Counted from the stretch's first letter, positions 41,499-49,749 are shown. The stretch: 64,000 bases of DNA from Planctomycetota bacterium (GCA_016712285.1 JADJRK010000001.1:3906001-3970000), one strand, 5' to 3'. Program-made: numbers and translations. The notes: generated from the letters alone by a model not told the origin.

Positions 41499-42125
41499 TT
41501 AGCGCCGCTGCAGAATGCTCAAAATCGCGGTAAGCTGGGTTTTCTGCATCTCAAGCTGCTCTTTGATCGCGGTGATTTCCTCGGCGTTTCCGCCGCCACC
41601 GCCGCCGCCGCCGCCGCCGGCAACGATGCCTTCGCCGACTTCGCGGCCCAGGTTGATCAAGTCAGCGTACCAGCGAGATTCGGGCATGCTGGTGACCACT
41701 TTCTCCGTGAGTTCGCGGCTTGCCTTGCTTACTGCGCTCAGGTGCTTGAGCGCCTGGTCCATCAACTCGGCGGAATCGCCACCGAGGTCGATCTTCATGC
41801 CCTCTTTGCGCGTCTTGCCGACTTCTTCGCGCAGGTTGCGCAACTCGTCGCGGATGCGCCCCAGCATTTCGGTTACCGGACCCATGTCGACGTTCACGGT
41901 CACTTTCGGTGCCGGCCCGCCGCCGCCTCCACCGCCACTAACTGGCGCTGAGTACGATGGTGCGGGCGCGCTGGCCGTCGCGGTGCCGGTATCGTCGCCA
42001 TTGTCGTCCGCGGGGCCTGGCCCCGGGGGCTCACCCGAGCCAAGGGGCGAACGATCTTCGTGCGTCTTGGCCTCAGACGTCTTGAGGCGTTTGGAAAGAC
42101 TTGCCAGTTTTGCCAGGTCCGCCAT
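41499..42125 (-). CDS. Coiled-coil protein with poly-Gly linkers, partner of actin-like protein
   Basis: 208 residues: a charged N-terminus (LAKLASLSKRLKTSEAKTHE), a Pro/Gly/Ser linker with seven glycines, a helix-rich middle (VDMGPVTEMLGRIRDELRNL, REEVGKTRKEGMKIDLGG, LMDQALKHLSAVSKASRELT), a conserved-looking SMPESRWYADLINLGREVGE segment, a ten-glycine run, and a C-terminal helix (AEEITAIKEQLEMQKTQLTA). No family recognised. The gene lies 87 bp downstream of the actin-like gene in the same direction, so the two are probably one operon and may bind each other. Confidence 0.72.
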   Translation of the reverse strand: MADLAKLASLSKRLKTSEAKTHEDRSPLGSGEPPGPGPADDNGDDTGTATASAPAPSYSAPVSGGGGGGGPAPKVTVNVDMGPVTEMLGRIRDELRNLREEVGKTRKEGMKIDLGGDSAELMDQALKHLSAVSKASRELTEKVVTSMPESRWYADLINLGREVGEGIVAGGGGGGGGGGNAEEITAIKEQLEMQKTQLTAILSILQRR

Positions 42126-42212
42126 GTCGAATCACCTGCGTTTGGTTACCTAGACAACGCGCCCGGTAGGCACCGGGCGCGTTTTCACGGTCGGATTTGC
42201 CGAGGCTTGATT

Positions 42213-44297
42213 CTAGTCCTCGTGGCTGAGCGCCGCAAGCAGGCACCCCTTGGCCGTGGCGTTAAGCTGGTCCTCGGCCTTGCGGATGTCGCTGATCTTG
42301 ATCGGGAACTTGCTGGCCAATTTGCTGAACTCGTCCTTGAACACCTCGACGAAGCCGCCGACCTTGCTGGTACCACCCGAGACAGCGATGGGTACCGGCT
42401 TGGGGAAGTTCGGGATGTCCTTGGTGGCAGCGAACTTTTTCACGATGTTATCGAGCGAGTATTTGATCAGGTGGCGGTAGTAGATGACGATGGCTTCTTC
42501 TTCGGGCGTCTTGGGCGCGTTGATGTCCACGCCGCGTTCTTTGACCGCAGTGATCTTGGATGCCGCGCAACCCATGACCTGTGCAGCCTGCTGGTCGATC
42601 CAGTCGCCGCCCTTGGCCGTCGAGAAGCTGATGACCGGCATGCTGCGGAAGCACACGCAAACGTTCACCATGCCGCCGCCGCAGGAAATGCCGATGCCGG
42701 TAAATTCGTCATCGCCCAGTTCGCTGAACACGATGGCCTGACCTTCGTTGAAGGGGTGGCCGCGGTAGCCAAGGCGCTCAAGCAGGCCGTTGGCGATGTT
42801 CGTGTGGTACACGATGTTCATCGTGCTGTCGACCGGGTCAGCCGGGATGGAGTAGTACACCATCTCGCCTTCCGCGCGCGGCGGCCCCAGGATCTTCTTG
42901 AACAGCTCGACTTCCATCGGCATCGCGTCCGCGTCGGTCGGGCTGATCAAGCCGTTCTTCATCGGCCGGCGCATTTCGCGGTTGAAAATGTTCGCAAGCT
43001 CGAAGGCGTCTTCACCAATGATGAAGAGCTTGTTCTCGCGCTTGATGTACGGAACACCCTGGCCCTTGAGCATCTTCAAGGTGTACGGGTCTTCGGGAAC
43101 GTCCAGGAACGCATTGCGTGCCGGAAAGAACTCGATGCTGCCCTCTTCATCCATGCGGGCCGCTACCAGGTTGGCTGTACCTACGTCTAGTCCGCGCCCG
43201 AGCGGCGCACCCGAATCATCACCCACGGTGAATACCTCCGGCTGTTGAGAAACTTCTTCTCGTGGCTCCGCGGGAGTCGACTCTGCCGAGACCATCTCGG
43301 GCTCGTCGGCGTCCGCGCTATCCTGTTGGTTTGCTTGACCTTCTTCTTCTTCTCCCCCAAGGTCAAGCTCCTCGGGTTCGCTGGCCGTTGCGATTGCGCC
43401 AGAACTGTACTCGCCTGCCTGACTGCTGTCTTCGCCCTCGGCTTCGGCGCCCACATCTGCCGAAGGTTCTGTCCCAACATCGGACTGGTCCAGCCCCTCC
43501 GCCGAAAACGTTTGCGCGGGGGTGGCTGCTGCTTCCTGATCCGGGTCGGGTTTCTGCGCCGCTTTATCTAGCAGCAAGTTTTCGGTTTGACCAGCCTGAT
43601 TTTCCAGACCCGCGTGATCTTCATCCCCCGTACGCGCTTGATCTTGCGCGATGTTCGATTCCCATTCCAGGGCAGTTTCCGGGGGGCCTTCGGTCTTGCC
43701 CAGCGTCGATTCCGTCAACTCGTCCACTGCGTCCATCTGTTGCGCCGCCACAGTCATGGGCCCGGAACTGCCTGAGCCGTGCTCCACGGGTATCTCGAGC
43801 TCGCCGATGTCGGTTTCGTCGTCTACGTCCTCGACTTCCATCATCTCACGGGAAGCCACAGTCATCGGGCCCGCGGGCGCGCCTTCGCCCAGGCTGCTTT
43901 CATCCAGGTCACTGATGTCCGTGACCCCGGGGCCGGTAATGATCTCGCTGACGTCGTCGTCGGCGATGTCATCTTCGGCACTCCACTCAATGACCTCGTG
44001 TCGGCCGCTGGGTGTGACGTCTACCGGCGTGTCGTGCCAGTTCCGTTCCTGTACTTTAGTCGTGCGGCGCTTGGCTGCTTTCTGCAGGCGCTCGCGCACG
44101 GTTTCGCGGTGCGGTGGCTCAGCCAGGTCGCCCAGGTCAAGGTCGGCATCATCGTCTTCGTAGACGACTTCGCCTTCGCCTGGGGCGCCTTCTTCGTTGT
44201 TTTCAGCTTCCACAGGGTCTGCGCTGTCGTACAGCGCCTTGTTTAAGCGGCTTCCGGGAGATGGCGCAGATTCTATTTGCCGGCGGCTGCCACGCAA
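42213..44297 (-). CDS. Actin/Hsp70-superfamily ATPase with long acidic N-terminal region
   Basis: The last ~330 residues are an actin-fold ATPase: phosphate-1 GLDVGTANLVAARMDEEG, phosphate-2 FTGIGISCGGGMVNVCVCF, adenosine motif IAVSGGTSKVGGFVEVF, with MreB/FtsA/MamK-like spacing. Before this lie about 365 residues that are Asp/Glu-rich and low in hydrophobics (VVYEDDDADLDLGDLAEPPH; ITGPGVTDISDLDESSLGEG), probably disordered. The start is uncertain: TTG 44297 is the first candidate that does not run into the divergent gene at 44361, but it lacks a clear ribosome site, so the coding part is safest below about 44250. Possible filament-forming or cargo-positioning protein. Confidence 0.7.
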   Translation of the reverse strand: MRGSRRQIESAPSPGSRLNKALYDSADPVEAENNEEGAPGEGEVVYEDDDADLDLGDLAEPPHRETVRERLQKAAKRRTTKVQERNWHDTPVDVTPSGRHEVIEWSAEDDIADDDVSEIITGPGVTDISDLDESSLGEGAPAGPMTVASREMMEVEDVDDETDIGELEIPVEHGSGSSGPMTVAAQQMDAVDELTESTLGKTEGPPETALEWESNIAQDQARTGDEDHAGLENQAGQTENLLLDKAAQKPDPDQEAAATPAQTFSAEGLDQSDVGTEPSADVGAEAEGEDSSQAGEYSSGAIATASEPEELDLGGEEEEGQANQQDSADADEPEMVSAESTPAEPREEVSQQPEVFTVGDDSGAPLGRGLDVGTANLVAARMDEEGSIEFFPARNAFLDVPEDPYTLKMLKGQGVPYIKRENKLFIIGEDAFELANIFNREMRRPMKNGLISPTDADAMPMEVELFKKILGPPRAEGEMVYYSIPADPVDSTMNIVYHTNIANGLLERLGYRGHPFNEGQAIVFSELGDDEFTGIGISCGGGMVNVCVCFRSMPVISFSTAKGGDWIDQQAAQVMGCAASKITAVKERGVDINAPKTPEEEAIVIYYRHLIKYSLDNIVKKFAATKDIPNFPKPVPIAVSGGTSKVGGFVEVFKDEFSKLASKFPIKISDIRKAEDQLNATAKGCLLAALSHED

Positions 44298-44360
44298 GGA
44301 GGAGTTGCGTATCCCGGTGCGTCGGCTGGCCCGACCCCGCCCGTCGGGTATACTTGTGGC

Positions 44361-44744
44361 ATGCGCGTGACTGCTCATTGTGGGTGCGGATGGCGGCGCA
44401 GCCTCAGCCCGTGTTACGCGGGCAGGCACCTGCGTTGTCCCGCGTGCGGGTTTGTCGTTGCGGCGCGCAGGTTGCCCGTCGCGCGCGCCCGCCGGCACGT
44501 TGTGAAGGTCTGCCGGCCCGCAACGCGCTCTGCATGGTGGCAGCGCGCCTTGCTGGCGCTGGTGGTGGTCGTTGCCGGCCAAACCCTGGTTTCGTACGAA
44601 ATCGCCAACAGCATGGACCGCCTGCGCGAACTTGAGCGCACGGCGCCCGCGCCCCTGGAGACAAAGGCCGTGCAACCCGCGCCGCCTGGGTTTCAGACCA
44701 AGCCGACGCCCGAGCGCGACACAAGCCGCGTCGATGAGTTCTAG
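44361..44744 (+). CDS. Short zinc-ribbon protein with one membrane helix
   Basis: 127 residues. Cysteines lie in HCGCGWRR and RCPACGFVV, a small ribbon, followed by an Arg-rich stretch and one TM helix (ALLALVVVVAGQTLVSYEIA), then a Pro-rich tail. The upstream 64 bp are shared with the divergent actin-like gene and must hold its promoter. Function unknown; similar in layout to the ribbon-plus-helix proteins at 12721 and 20783 but without sequence similarity I can see. Confidence 0.65.
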   Translation: MRVTAHCGCGWRRSLSPCYAGRHLRCPACGFVVAARRLPVARARRHVVKVCRPATRSAWWQRALLALVVVVAGQTLVSYEIANSMDRLRELERTAPAPLETKAVQPAPPGFQTKPTPERDTSRVDEF

Positions 44745-44795
44745 CGCGCGTCGCGCGCCGTCGTTACCATCGCGCCTCGAAAGACGGAGGCCACG

Positions 44796-45428
44796 ATGTA
44801 CCGGACTATCTTCCTGTTGCTGATTGCATTGGCCATGGCCGGCTGTGGCGGCGGTGCAGTGAATAACCAGCCCGCGGGCGACACGACCGGCGGCTGCAAG
44901 CCTGCGCCGGTCAATGATGCAGCCCCGGCCAACAAGCCGGACGACACACCCAAGGAAGACCCGTACCTGTACCAGAAGGTGAAAGCCGCGCCGGTTGGCG
45001 GCTGGGTGGTACTCAGCAAGGACGGCCGCTCAGAACTGCTGAAGCACGCCAAGCCGGACCTGCCCAAAGAGTTGAAGTATGTGGCCGCGATCTGCAACGT
45101 GAAGGCGCCCGGCGGCACAGAAAGCGAATCACACTGGAATGAATGGTCGAAGCAGGCCGCTGGCGCAATTCTGTACCACGCCAGCAAAGACCAGATGGAC
45201 CTTGCAGCAGCGGTGAAAGAGTATGCGCCCAAGATTGCGGCGGGCGTGCCTGAAGTGAAGACAGAGGGCGAAGTCGCCTGGACAGCCATGCAGGGCGGCG
45301 AAGTGCAGGTCATCGCGCTCAAGAACAAACTCGGTACTTACATCGTGGTCGGCATCATCCTGGCAGCAGATGCTGACGAGCAGGCGAACACGATTCGGCA
45401 GTGGGCATCCAGCATTGAAACGGAATAG
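44796..45428 (+). CDS. Lipoprotein, unknown function
   Basis: 210 residues. Signal MYRTIFLLLIALAMAG with Cys17 (AMAGC lipobox), then a Pro/Gly/Asn linker and a globular domain (KAAPVGGWVVLSKDGRSELL, AGAILYHASKDQMDLAAAVK, VQVIALKNKLGTYIVVGIIL). The C-terminus ends NTIRQWASSIETE. Beta-alpha pattern could be DcrB- or TonB-CTD-like, but no match is certain. A small basic protein gene follows after 8 bp. Confidence 0.7.
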   Translation: MYRTIFLLLIALAMAGCGGGAVNNQPAGDTTGGCKPAPVNDAAPANKPDDTPKEDPYLYQKVKAAPVGGWVVLSKDGRSELLKHAKPDLPKELKYVAAICNVKAPGGTESESHWNEWSKQAAGAILYHASKDQMDLAAAVKEYAPKIAAGVPEVKTEGEVAWTAMQGGEVQVIALKNKLGTYIVVGIILAADADEQANTIRQWASSIETE

Positions 45429-45436
45429 GAACGACC

Positions 45437-45541
45437 ATGGGATACAACAGCAGCAAGAAGGGCCACCTCAAGAACAAGCGCGCAAAGATGAAGCGCGCCA
45501 AAGAACGCAAGCGCAAGGAAGGTCTGGAAAAGAAGAAGTAA
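45437..45541 (+). CDS. 34-residue Lys/Arg-rich protein
   Basis: ATG 45437, with TAGGAACG 6-12 bases upstream, to TAA 45541. MGYNSSKKGHLKNKRAKMKR then AKERKRKEGLEKKK: 16 of 34 residues are Lys or Arg, a single predicted charged helix. Size and composition resemble small ribosome-associated basic proteins, but I cannot name a family. It sits 8 bp after the lipoprotein and directly before a palindromic repeat. Confidence 0.6.
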   Translation: MGYNSSKKGHLKNKRAKMKRAKERKRKEGLEKKK

Positions 45542-45546
45542 CTGAC

Positions 45547-45625
45547 CTCGGGAATCGGCAATCGGGAATCGGGAATCGCGACAGTTGCTGATTCCCGATT
45601 CCCGATTCCCGAACACCGGTTCCCT
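45547..45625. repeat. GGGAATC-family palindromic repeat before alr
   Basis: CGGGAATCGGCAATCGGGAA (45549-45568) TCGGGAATCG is answered in inverse by CTGATTCCCGATTCCCGATT (45588-45607) CCCG and then AACACCGGTTCCC. A perfect multi-unit inverted repeat of the GGGAATC word, ending one base before the alr start codon (45626). The same family is inside mnmG at 37331. Confidence 0.85.
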
Positions 45626-46720
45626 ATGCACCGCGTCTGGGCTGAAATCGACACTGCTTCCGTGCGCCACAACCTTCGCGCGATCCGCGCCCGCGCGCCC
45701 GGTGCCAAGGTGATGGCGGTGCTCAAGGCCAACGCCTATGGCCACGGCGCCGTCGAAATGGCGCGGCTGCTGGTGGGGCAAGGCATCGATCACCTGGGCG
45801 TCGGCGACAGCGGCGAGGCCCTTGAGCTGCGCGATGCCGGCATCACCGCGCCGATCCTGATCGTGGGCGGCATCATCCCCGGCGAAATGCCGCGCGTGGT
45901 AGAGAACGGCATCGAGGTCAACCTGCACACCGTGCAGATGGCCAGCGAACTCAACGCCGAGGCCCAGCGACAGGGCCGCACCGTCCGCGTCCACCTGAAA
46001 ATCGACACCGGCATGGGGCGCCTGGGCATGCAGCCGTTCGAAGCCGTGCCCTTTCTGCACAGCCTGCGCAGCCTGCGAAACCTTGAACTGGTGGGCCTGT
46101 GCACGCACTTCAGTTCGCCCTATGAGGAAAACCCGGCGTTCACGCAGCGCCAGATTGAGTACTTCAACCTGGCGGTCGAGGTCGCCGACCGGCTTGGTTA
46201 TGGAGGCCTGTCACTGCATGCCAGCTCAAGCCTCGCGATCTGGAACCATCCGCTGGCGCACTTCAACCTCGTGCGCACGGGCATCGCGCTGTGGGGCCTG
46301 TTGCCCGGCGGCGAGGAAGGTTGGGAGCAGGCGTTGAAGCCGGTTCTGGCGCTCAAGAGCCGCATCCTGTTTCTCAAGGACGTGCCCGAGGGAACACCCA
46401 TCGGCTACAACCGCACCTACTACACGCCGGCGCCGATGCGCATTGCGACGCTGCCCGTGGGTTACAACGACGGCTACCGCACAAGCTTGAGCAACCGGGC
46501 GCAGGTGAGTTTGCGCGGCCGGCGCTGCCCCGTGGTGGGCCGCGTGAGCATGGACTACACGACGATTGACGTTGGCCACGTGCCCGACGCCGCCGTGGGC
46601 GATGAAGTCACGCTGTTCGGCGATGGTATAAGCCTGTACGAAGTTGCGACCTGGGCCGAAGCCATCCCGTACGAAGTCCTGTGCGGGCTGGGCCGCCGCG
46701 TCGCGCGGGAGTACATTTAG
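45626..46720 (+). CDS. alr: Alanine racemase
   Basis: 364 residues. Makes D-alanine for peptidoglycan. PLP lysine in VLKANAYGHG (Lys34), the conserved GLCTHFSSPYEEN block, and the catalytic tyrosine in VGYNDGYRTSLSN, plus GRVSMDYTTIDVG near the C-terminus. All in normal order for an N-terminal TIM barrel plus C-terminal beta domain. Start ATG 45626 abuts the repeat, so no classical ribosome site is seen. Confidence 0.95.
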   Translation: MHRVWAEIDTASVRHNLRAIRARAPGAKVMAVLKANAYGHGAVEMARLLVGQGIDHLGVGDSGEALELRDAGITAPILIVGGIIPGEMPRVVENGIEVNLHTVQMASELNAEAQRQGRTVRVHLKIDTGMGRLGMQPFEAVPFLHSLRSLRNLELVGLCTHFSSPYEENPAFTQRQIEYFNLAVEVADRLGYGGLSLHASSSLAIWNHPLAHFNLVRTGIALWGLLPGGEEGWEQALKPVLALKSRILFLKDVPEGTPIGYNRTYYTPAPMRIATLPVGYNDGYRTSLSNRAQVSLRGRRCPVVGRVSMDYTTIDVGHVPDAAVGDEVTLFGDGISLYEVATWAEAIPYEVLCGLGRRVAREYI

Positions 46721-46845
46721 TTGTCAGTTCCTAGTTGTCAGGCGTCAGACCGGGTGTTTGATGGAAGTGGCCCGCGGCGGTGACCAGGGCCGGCAGCAGC
46801 GTGACACCGACGACTGACAACTGAAAACCGTCGACTGACAACAGG
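46718..46845. repeat. TTGTCAG/CTGACAA word-repeat hairpin
   Basis: TAGTTGTCAGTTCCTAGTTG (46718-46737) TCAGGCGTCAGAC is answered in inverse by GACACCGACGACTGACAACT (46803-46822) GAAAACCGTCGACTGACAAC. The left arm overlaps the alr stop codon (TAG 46718-46720), and the right arm ends 14 bases before the next start (46856). Same family as 25961-26086. Confidence 0.8.
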
Positions 46846-46855
46846 CAAAGAACCC

Positions 46856-47335
46856 ATGCCCGAAGCGCCCCCTGACATGCAGGCACTTGGCCGCATTCCT
46901 ACCGGCCTTTACATCATCACAGCCGAGAACAACGGCCAGCGCGCCGGCTTTCTCGCCAGCTGGGTCTGCCAAGCCGGCTTTTCACCGCCCGCCGTCACCG
47001 TCGCTGTCAAACAGGACCGGCCGATCATGCGCCAAATGGGCCGCGGCGCACACTTTGCCGTCAACCTGCTGGGAAAAGACGACAAAGCAATCATGGGCCG
47101 CTTTGCCCGCGGCTTTGAGATCGGCGAAGACCCCTTTGCCGGCAGCCAGATTGAGCGCACCGACAACAACACGCCGTACCTGCCCGACGCGCTGGGCTTT
47201 CTGGAATGCCGCGTGTTGCGCGTCATGGAGCCAAGCACCGAGCACAACATCATCGCAGCCGAAGTGATCGGCGGGCGCATGCTGAAAGAAGGTGAGCCTT
47301 GGGTGCATGTACGCAAGTCAGGCGAGCACTATTGA
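46856..47335 (+). CDS. Flavin reductase-like FMN-binding protein
   Basis: 159 residues. RIPTGLYIITAENNGQRAGF (substrate/FMN region), ASWVCQAGFSPPAVTVAVKQ, GAHFAVNLLGKDDKAIMGRF and a C-terminal FLECRVLRVMEPSTEHNIIA fit the flavin-reductase-like domain, FMN-binding split-barrel. The natural electron partner is unknown. Start ATG 46856 directly follows the TTGTCAG repeat. Confidence 0.88.
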   Translation: MPEAPPDMQALGRIPTGLYIITAENNGQRAGFLASWVCQAGFSPPAVTVAVKQDRPIMRQMGRGAHFAVNLLGKDDKAIMGRFARGFEIGEDPFAGSQIERTDNNTPYLPDALGFLECRVLRVMEPSTEHNIIAAEVIGGRMLKEGEPWVHVRKSGEHY

Positions 47336-47414
47336 AGGCAGGGGAAAGGGCTTGGGGTTTAGGGCTCAGGGAACGGCCTCCAACCTCCAGCTGACGACCG
47401 ACGACTGCACACCC

Positions 47415-47822
47415 ATGGACACCGCCTGCCAAATCCTCAGAGCCGCCCGCCGCATCGCCGTTCTCGGCATGTCGCCCAAGGCGCATCGCACCAGCCACGC
47501 CATCGCGATGTACATGAAGAGCGCGGGCTACGAGATCGTCCCCGTCAATCCCGGCCACGACGAAATCGAAGGCCTTACCTGCTACCGCTCACTGCCAGCC
47601 GTGCCCGGCGCCGTGGACATCGTCGATGTCTTCCGCGCAGCCGAGCACGAGCACCAGGTGTGCGCCGACGTGCTGGCCATGGACCCGCTGCCCAAGGCTG
47701 TCTGGTTTCAGCTCAACGCCGGCGGCTGGGAGGTCGAAGGCAAACTGCGCGACCACGGCATCGAGGTGTTCGTGGACAGCTGCATCAAGGTAGTCCACAG
47801 CCTGTGCCAGGGGCGCGGCTGA
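47415..47822 (+). CDS. CoA-binding protein (YccU-like)
   Basis: Start ATG 47415 (MDTACQILRAARRIAVLGMS); upstream residues lie in repeat-type spacer. 135 residues forming a Rossmann fold: RIAVLGMSPKAHRTSHAIAM, GYEIVPVNPGHDEIEGLTCY, VDIVDVFRAAEHEHQVCADV and ALPKAVWFQLNAGG-like text. Matches the small CoA_binding domain proteins; ligand and role unresolved. The spacer 47336-47414 contains degenerate words (GGGTTTAGGGCTCAGGG; CTGACGACCGACGACTG). Confidence 0.85.
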   Translation: MDTACQILRAARRIAVLGMSPKAHRTSHAIAMYMKSAGYEIVPVNPGHDEIEGLTCYRSLPAVPGAVDIVDVFRAAEHEHQVCADVLAMDPLPKAVWFQLNAGGWEVEGKLRDHGIEVFVDSCIKVVHSLCQGRG

Positions 47823-47907
47823 ACCCGGCAGCGATGACCCTGCAAATCAGGGGCCTACTGTTGTAGGCTCCAACGGCGATGGAACGTCCTATGACCCTTG
47901 GCCCCGC

Positions 47908-49413
47908 ATGAACCGATTTTACGACGAAGTCCACGCCTTCATCCGCACCAACGACCTGTTCGACCGGGGCGAGAACATCCTTGTCGCTTTCTCGGGCGGG
48001 CCCGACAGCATGTTCCTTACCGACGCGCTGCTGCAGATCAGCAACACCTACCGCTACGGCTGGGACCTGACGCTGGCGCACCTGAACCACGGCATCACCG
48101 ACTCCGCCGACCGCAACGAAGAGTTCTGCCGCAAGGTCGCCAAAGACCGCTTCAACCTGCCGCTCGTCGTGCGCCGCGTTTCGATCCCGATGATGCTCGA
48201 CTCGGGCAAGTTCAAGGGCATGAACCTTGAGACCCTGGGCCGTCGCGAGCGCTACCGGCTGTTTGTGGACACGTGCCGCGAAAAGCACATCGGCAAGCTC
48301 GCCACCGGCCACCAGCTTGACGACCAGGCCGAAACCGTGCTGATGCGCGCGATTTCGGGCTCGTGGCTTACGGGGATCAGCGGCATCCCGGTGCGGCGCC
48401 TGCTCAGCCGCGAGTTGAAACTTGAGGTGGTGCGCCCGCTGCTGCGCGTCTCGCGCCAGAACATCGAAGAGTGGATGCAGGCCGAAGCCGTGCCCGTGTT
48501 CGAAGACCCCAGCAACAAAGACCCGCGCTATTCGCGCAACAAAGTGCGGCACATGCTGATGCCGCTGCTGGCCAAAGAGTTCAACCCGGGCGTCAAGCAG
48601 CACCTTGCGGCACTGGGCCTCCAGGCCCAGGAGCTTGAGCAGGAATTGCAGCAGAACGCAGAGCGCTTTCTTGACCCGCCCGTCAACCGCGGCAACGAAA
48701 CCGTCGTGCGCGTGAGCATAGAACGGCTGCGCGCGCAGGGGCCGCTTGCCCAGCGCTACATCCTGCGCAGCGCGCTGCAAAGCGTGGGCCTGCCCGTGCG
48801 CGAAGTGACCCACCGCCGCGTCGAGCGTGTGCGCGACCTGCTTTCCAGCGAGCGCCGCGGCATGGTCGTCAAGCTAAGCGACGGCGCGACCGTCATGCTC
48901 GATGACAGCGACATCGTCGTGAAGATCACGCACACCACCACCCTGCCCGAGTACATCACGCCCGCCGAGTTCCAGATCGGGCGCGACGGCACCTGGGCCG
49001 CCGACGTTGACCGCGGGCCCGTGGCGCGCATCGTCGCCGAGATGATGGCCATGCCCAGCGGCGGCTTGAACCAGCTGCTTGAGGACAAGGGCGCAGAGGT
49101 CGAATTCCTGGACGCCGAGAAAGTGCTGTTCCCGCTGTTCGTGCGCGGCCGCAAAGATGGCGACCGCGTACAGCCGCTGGGCATGGAAGGCGAAAAGAAA
49201 CTTCAGGATGTGCTGGTGGACAACAAGGTCCCGCGCGAGGAACGCGAGCTCGTGCCGCTGGTCTGCGACTCAAGCGGCCTGCTGGTGGTTTGCGGCAACA
49301 CGATCGCGCACCGCGCGCGCGTCACGCCGGTGACGTCACAGGTAATGAAGCTGACAGCGATCCCCCGCACCGGCGGCAGCGAAGCCAGCGGGTTCCTGCC
49401 ACCGATCACGTAG
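47908..49413 (+). CDS. tilS: tRNA(Ile)-lysidine synthetase TilS
   Basis: 501 residues. P-loop ILVAFSGGPDSMFLTDALL (SGGxDS motif), LAHLNHGITDSADRNEEFCR, KLATGHQLDDQAETVLMRAI and EDPSNKDPRYSRNKVRHMLM define the N-terminal PP-ATPase; the C-terminal TilS domains follow. Adds lysine to C34 of tRNA-Ile(CAU), an essential step. The stop codon TAG (49411-49413) lies inside the REP-like palindrome that begins at 49410. Confidence 0.95.
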   Translation: MNRFYDEVHAFIRTNDLFDRGENILVAFSGGPDSMFLTDALLQISNTYRYGWDLTLAHLNHGITDSADRNEEFCRKVAKDRFNLPLVVRRVSIPMMLDSGKFKGMNLETLGRRERYRLFVDTCREKHIGKLATGHQLDDQAETVLMRAISGSWLTGISGIPVRRLLSRELKLEVVRPLLRVSRQNIEEWMQAEAVPVFEDPSNKDPRYSRNKVRHMLMPLLAKEFNPGVKQHLAALGLQAQELEQELQQNAERFLDPPVNRGNETVVRVSIERLRAQGPLAQRYILRSALQSVGLPVREVTHRRVERVRDLLSSERRGMVVKLSDGATVMLDDSDIVVKITHTTTLPEYITPAEFQIGRDGTWAADVDRGPVARIVAEMMAMPSGGLNQLLEDKGAEVEFLDAEKVLFPLFVRGRKDGDRVQPLGMEGEKKLQDVLVDNKVPREERELVPLVCDSSGLLVVCGNTIAHRARVTPVTSQVMKLTAIPRTGGSEASGFLPPIT

Positions 49414-49433
49414 GGGCGACGCTTGCGTCGCCC
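49410..49433. repeat. REP-like GTAGGGGCGACGC palindrome overlapping the tilS stop
   Basis: GTAGGGGCGACGCTTGCGTC (49410-49429) GCCC: a perfect 9-bp stem GGGCGACGC/GCGTCGCCC with loop TT. An identical 24-base copy is at 50987-51010. Here the element supplies the TAG stop of tilS. Confidence 0.8.
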
Positions 49434-49456
49434 GCAAATGCGCGTGGCGGCACAGG

Positions 49457-49578
49457 TAGCAGGAGGCAGGTGGCAGGAGGCAGGTGGAACTGCCGATTCT
49501 TTTCTCGCCGCGATACCCCAAACCCCAAACCCCAAACCCCAAACCCCAAACCCCAAACCCCAAACCCCAAACCCCAAA
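49457..49578. repeat. GCAGGTGGCAGGAG direct repeat and nine CCCCAAA heptamers
   Basis: The 336-bp spacer 49414-49749 has no gene. 49457-49488 carries a purine-rich repeat (AGCAGGAGGCAGGTGGCAGG, AGGCAGGTGG). 49516-49578 is exactly nine tandem CCCCAAA units; the complementary strand is (TTTGGGG)9, able to form stacked G-quadruplexes. A degenerate version (GGTTTTGGGTTTTGGGTTC) recurs at 51543-51561. Units of 7 bp without spacers rule out a CRISPR. Confidence 0.9.
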
Positions 49579-49749
49579 CCCACAACCCAACACCCGGCCT
49601 CAAGACTCCACACGGCCGGCCTTTGCCATTTTCGCTCGCCACGATTCCACCTTTTCGAATCCGTGAAGGCTTTGTCCGATTCTCAGCCGACCCGCGCCAA
49701 CTGTTCGTTCAATAGACAGTGCTGGGTACCCCGGACCAAGGAGATGAGA

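Noticed and set aside
49516..49578. CRISPR array
   Set aside because: Units are 7 bp with no spacers, and there are no cas genes in the window.
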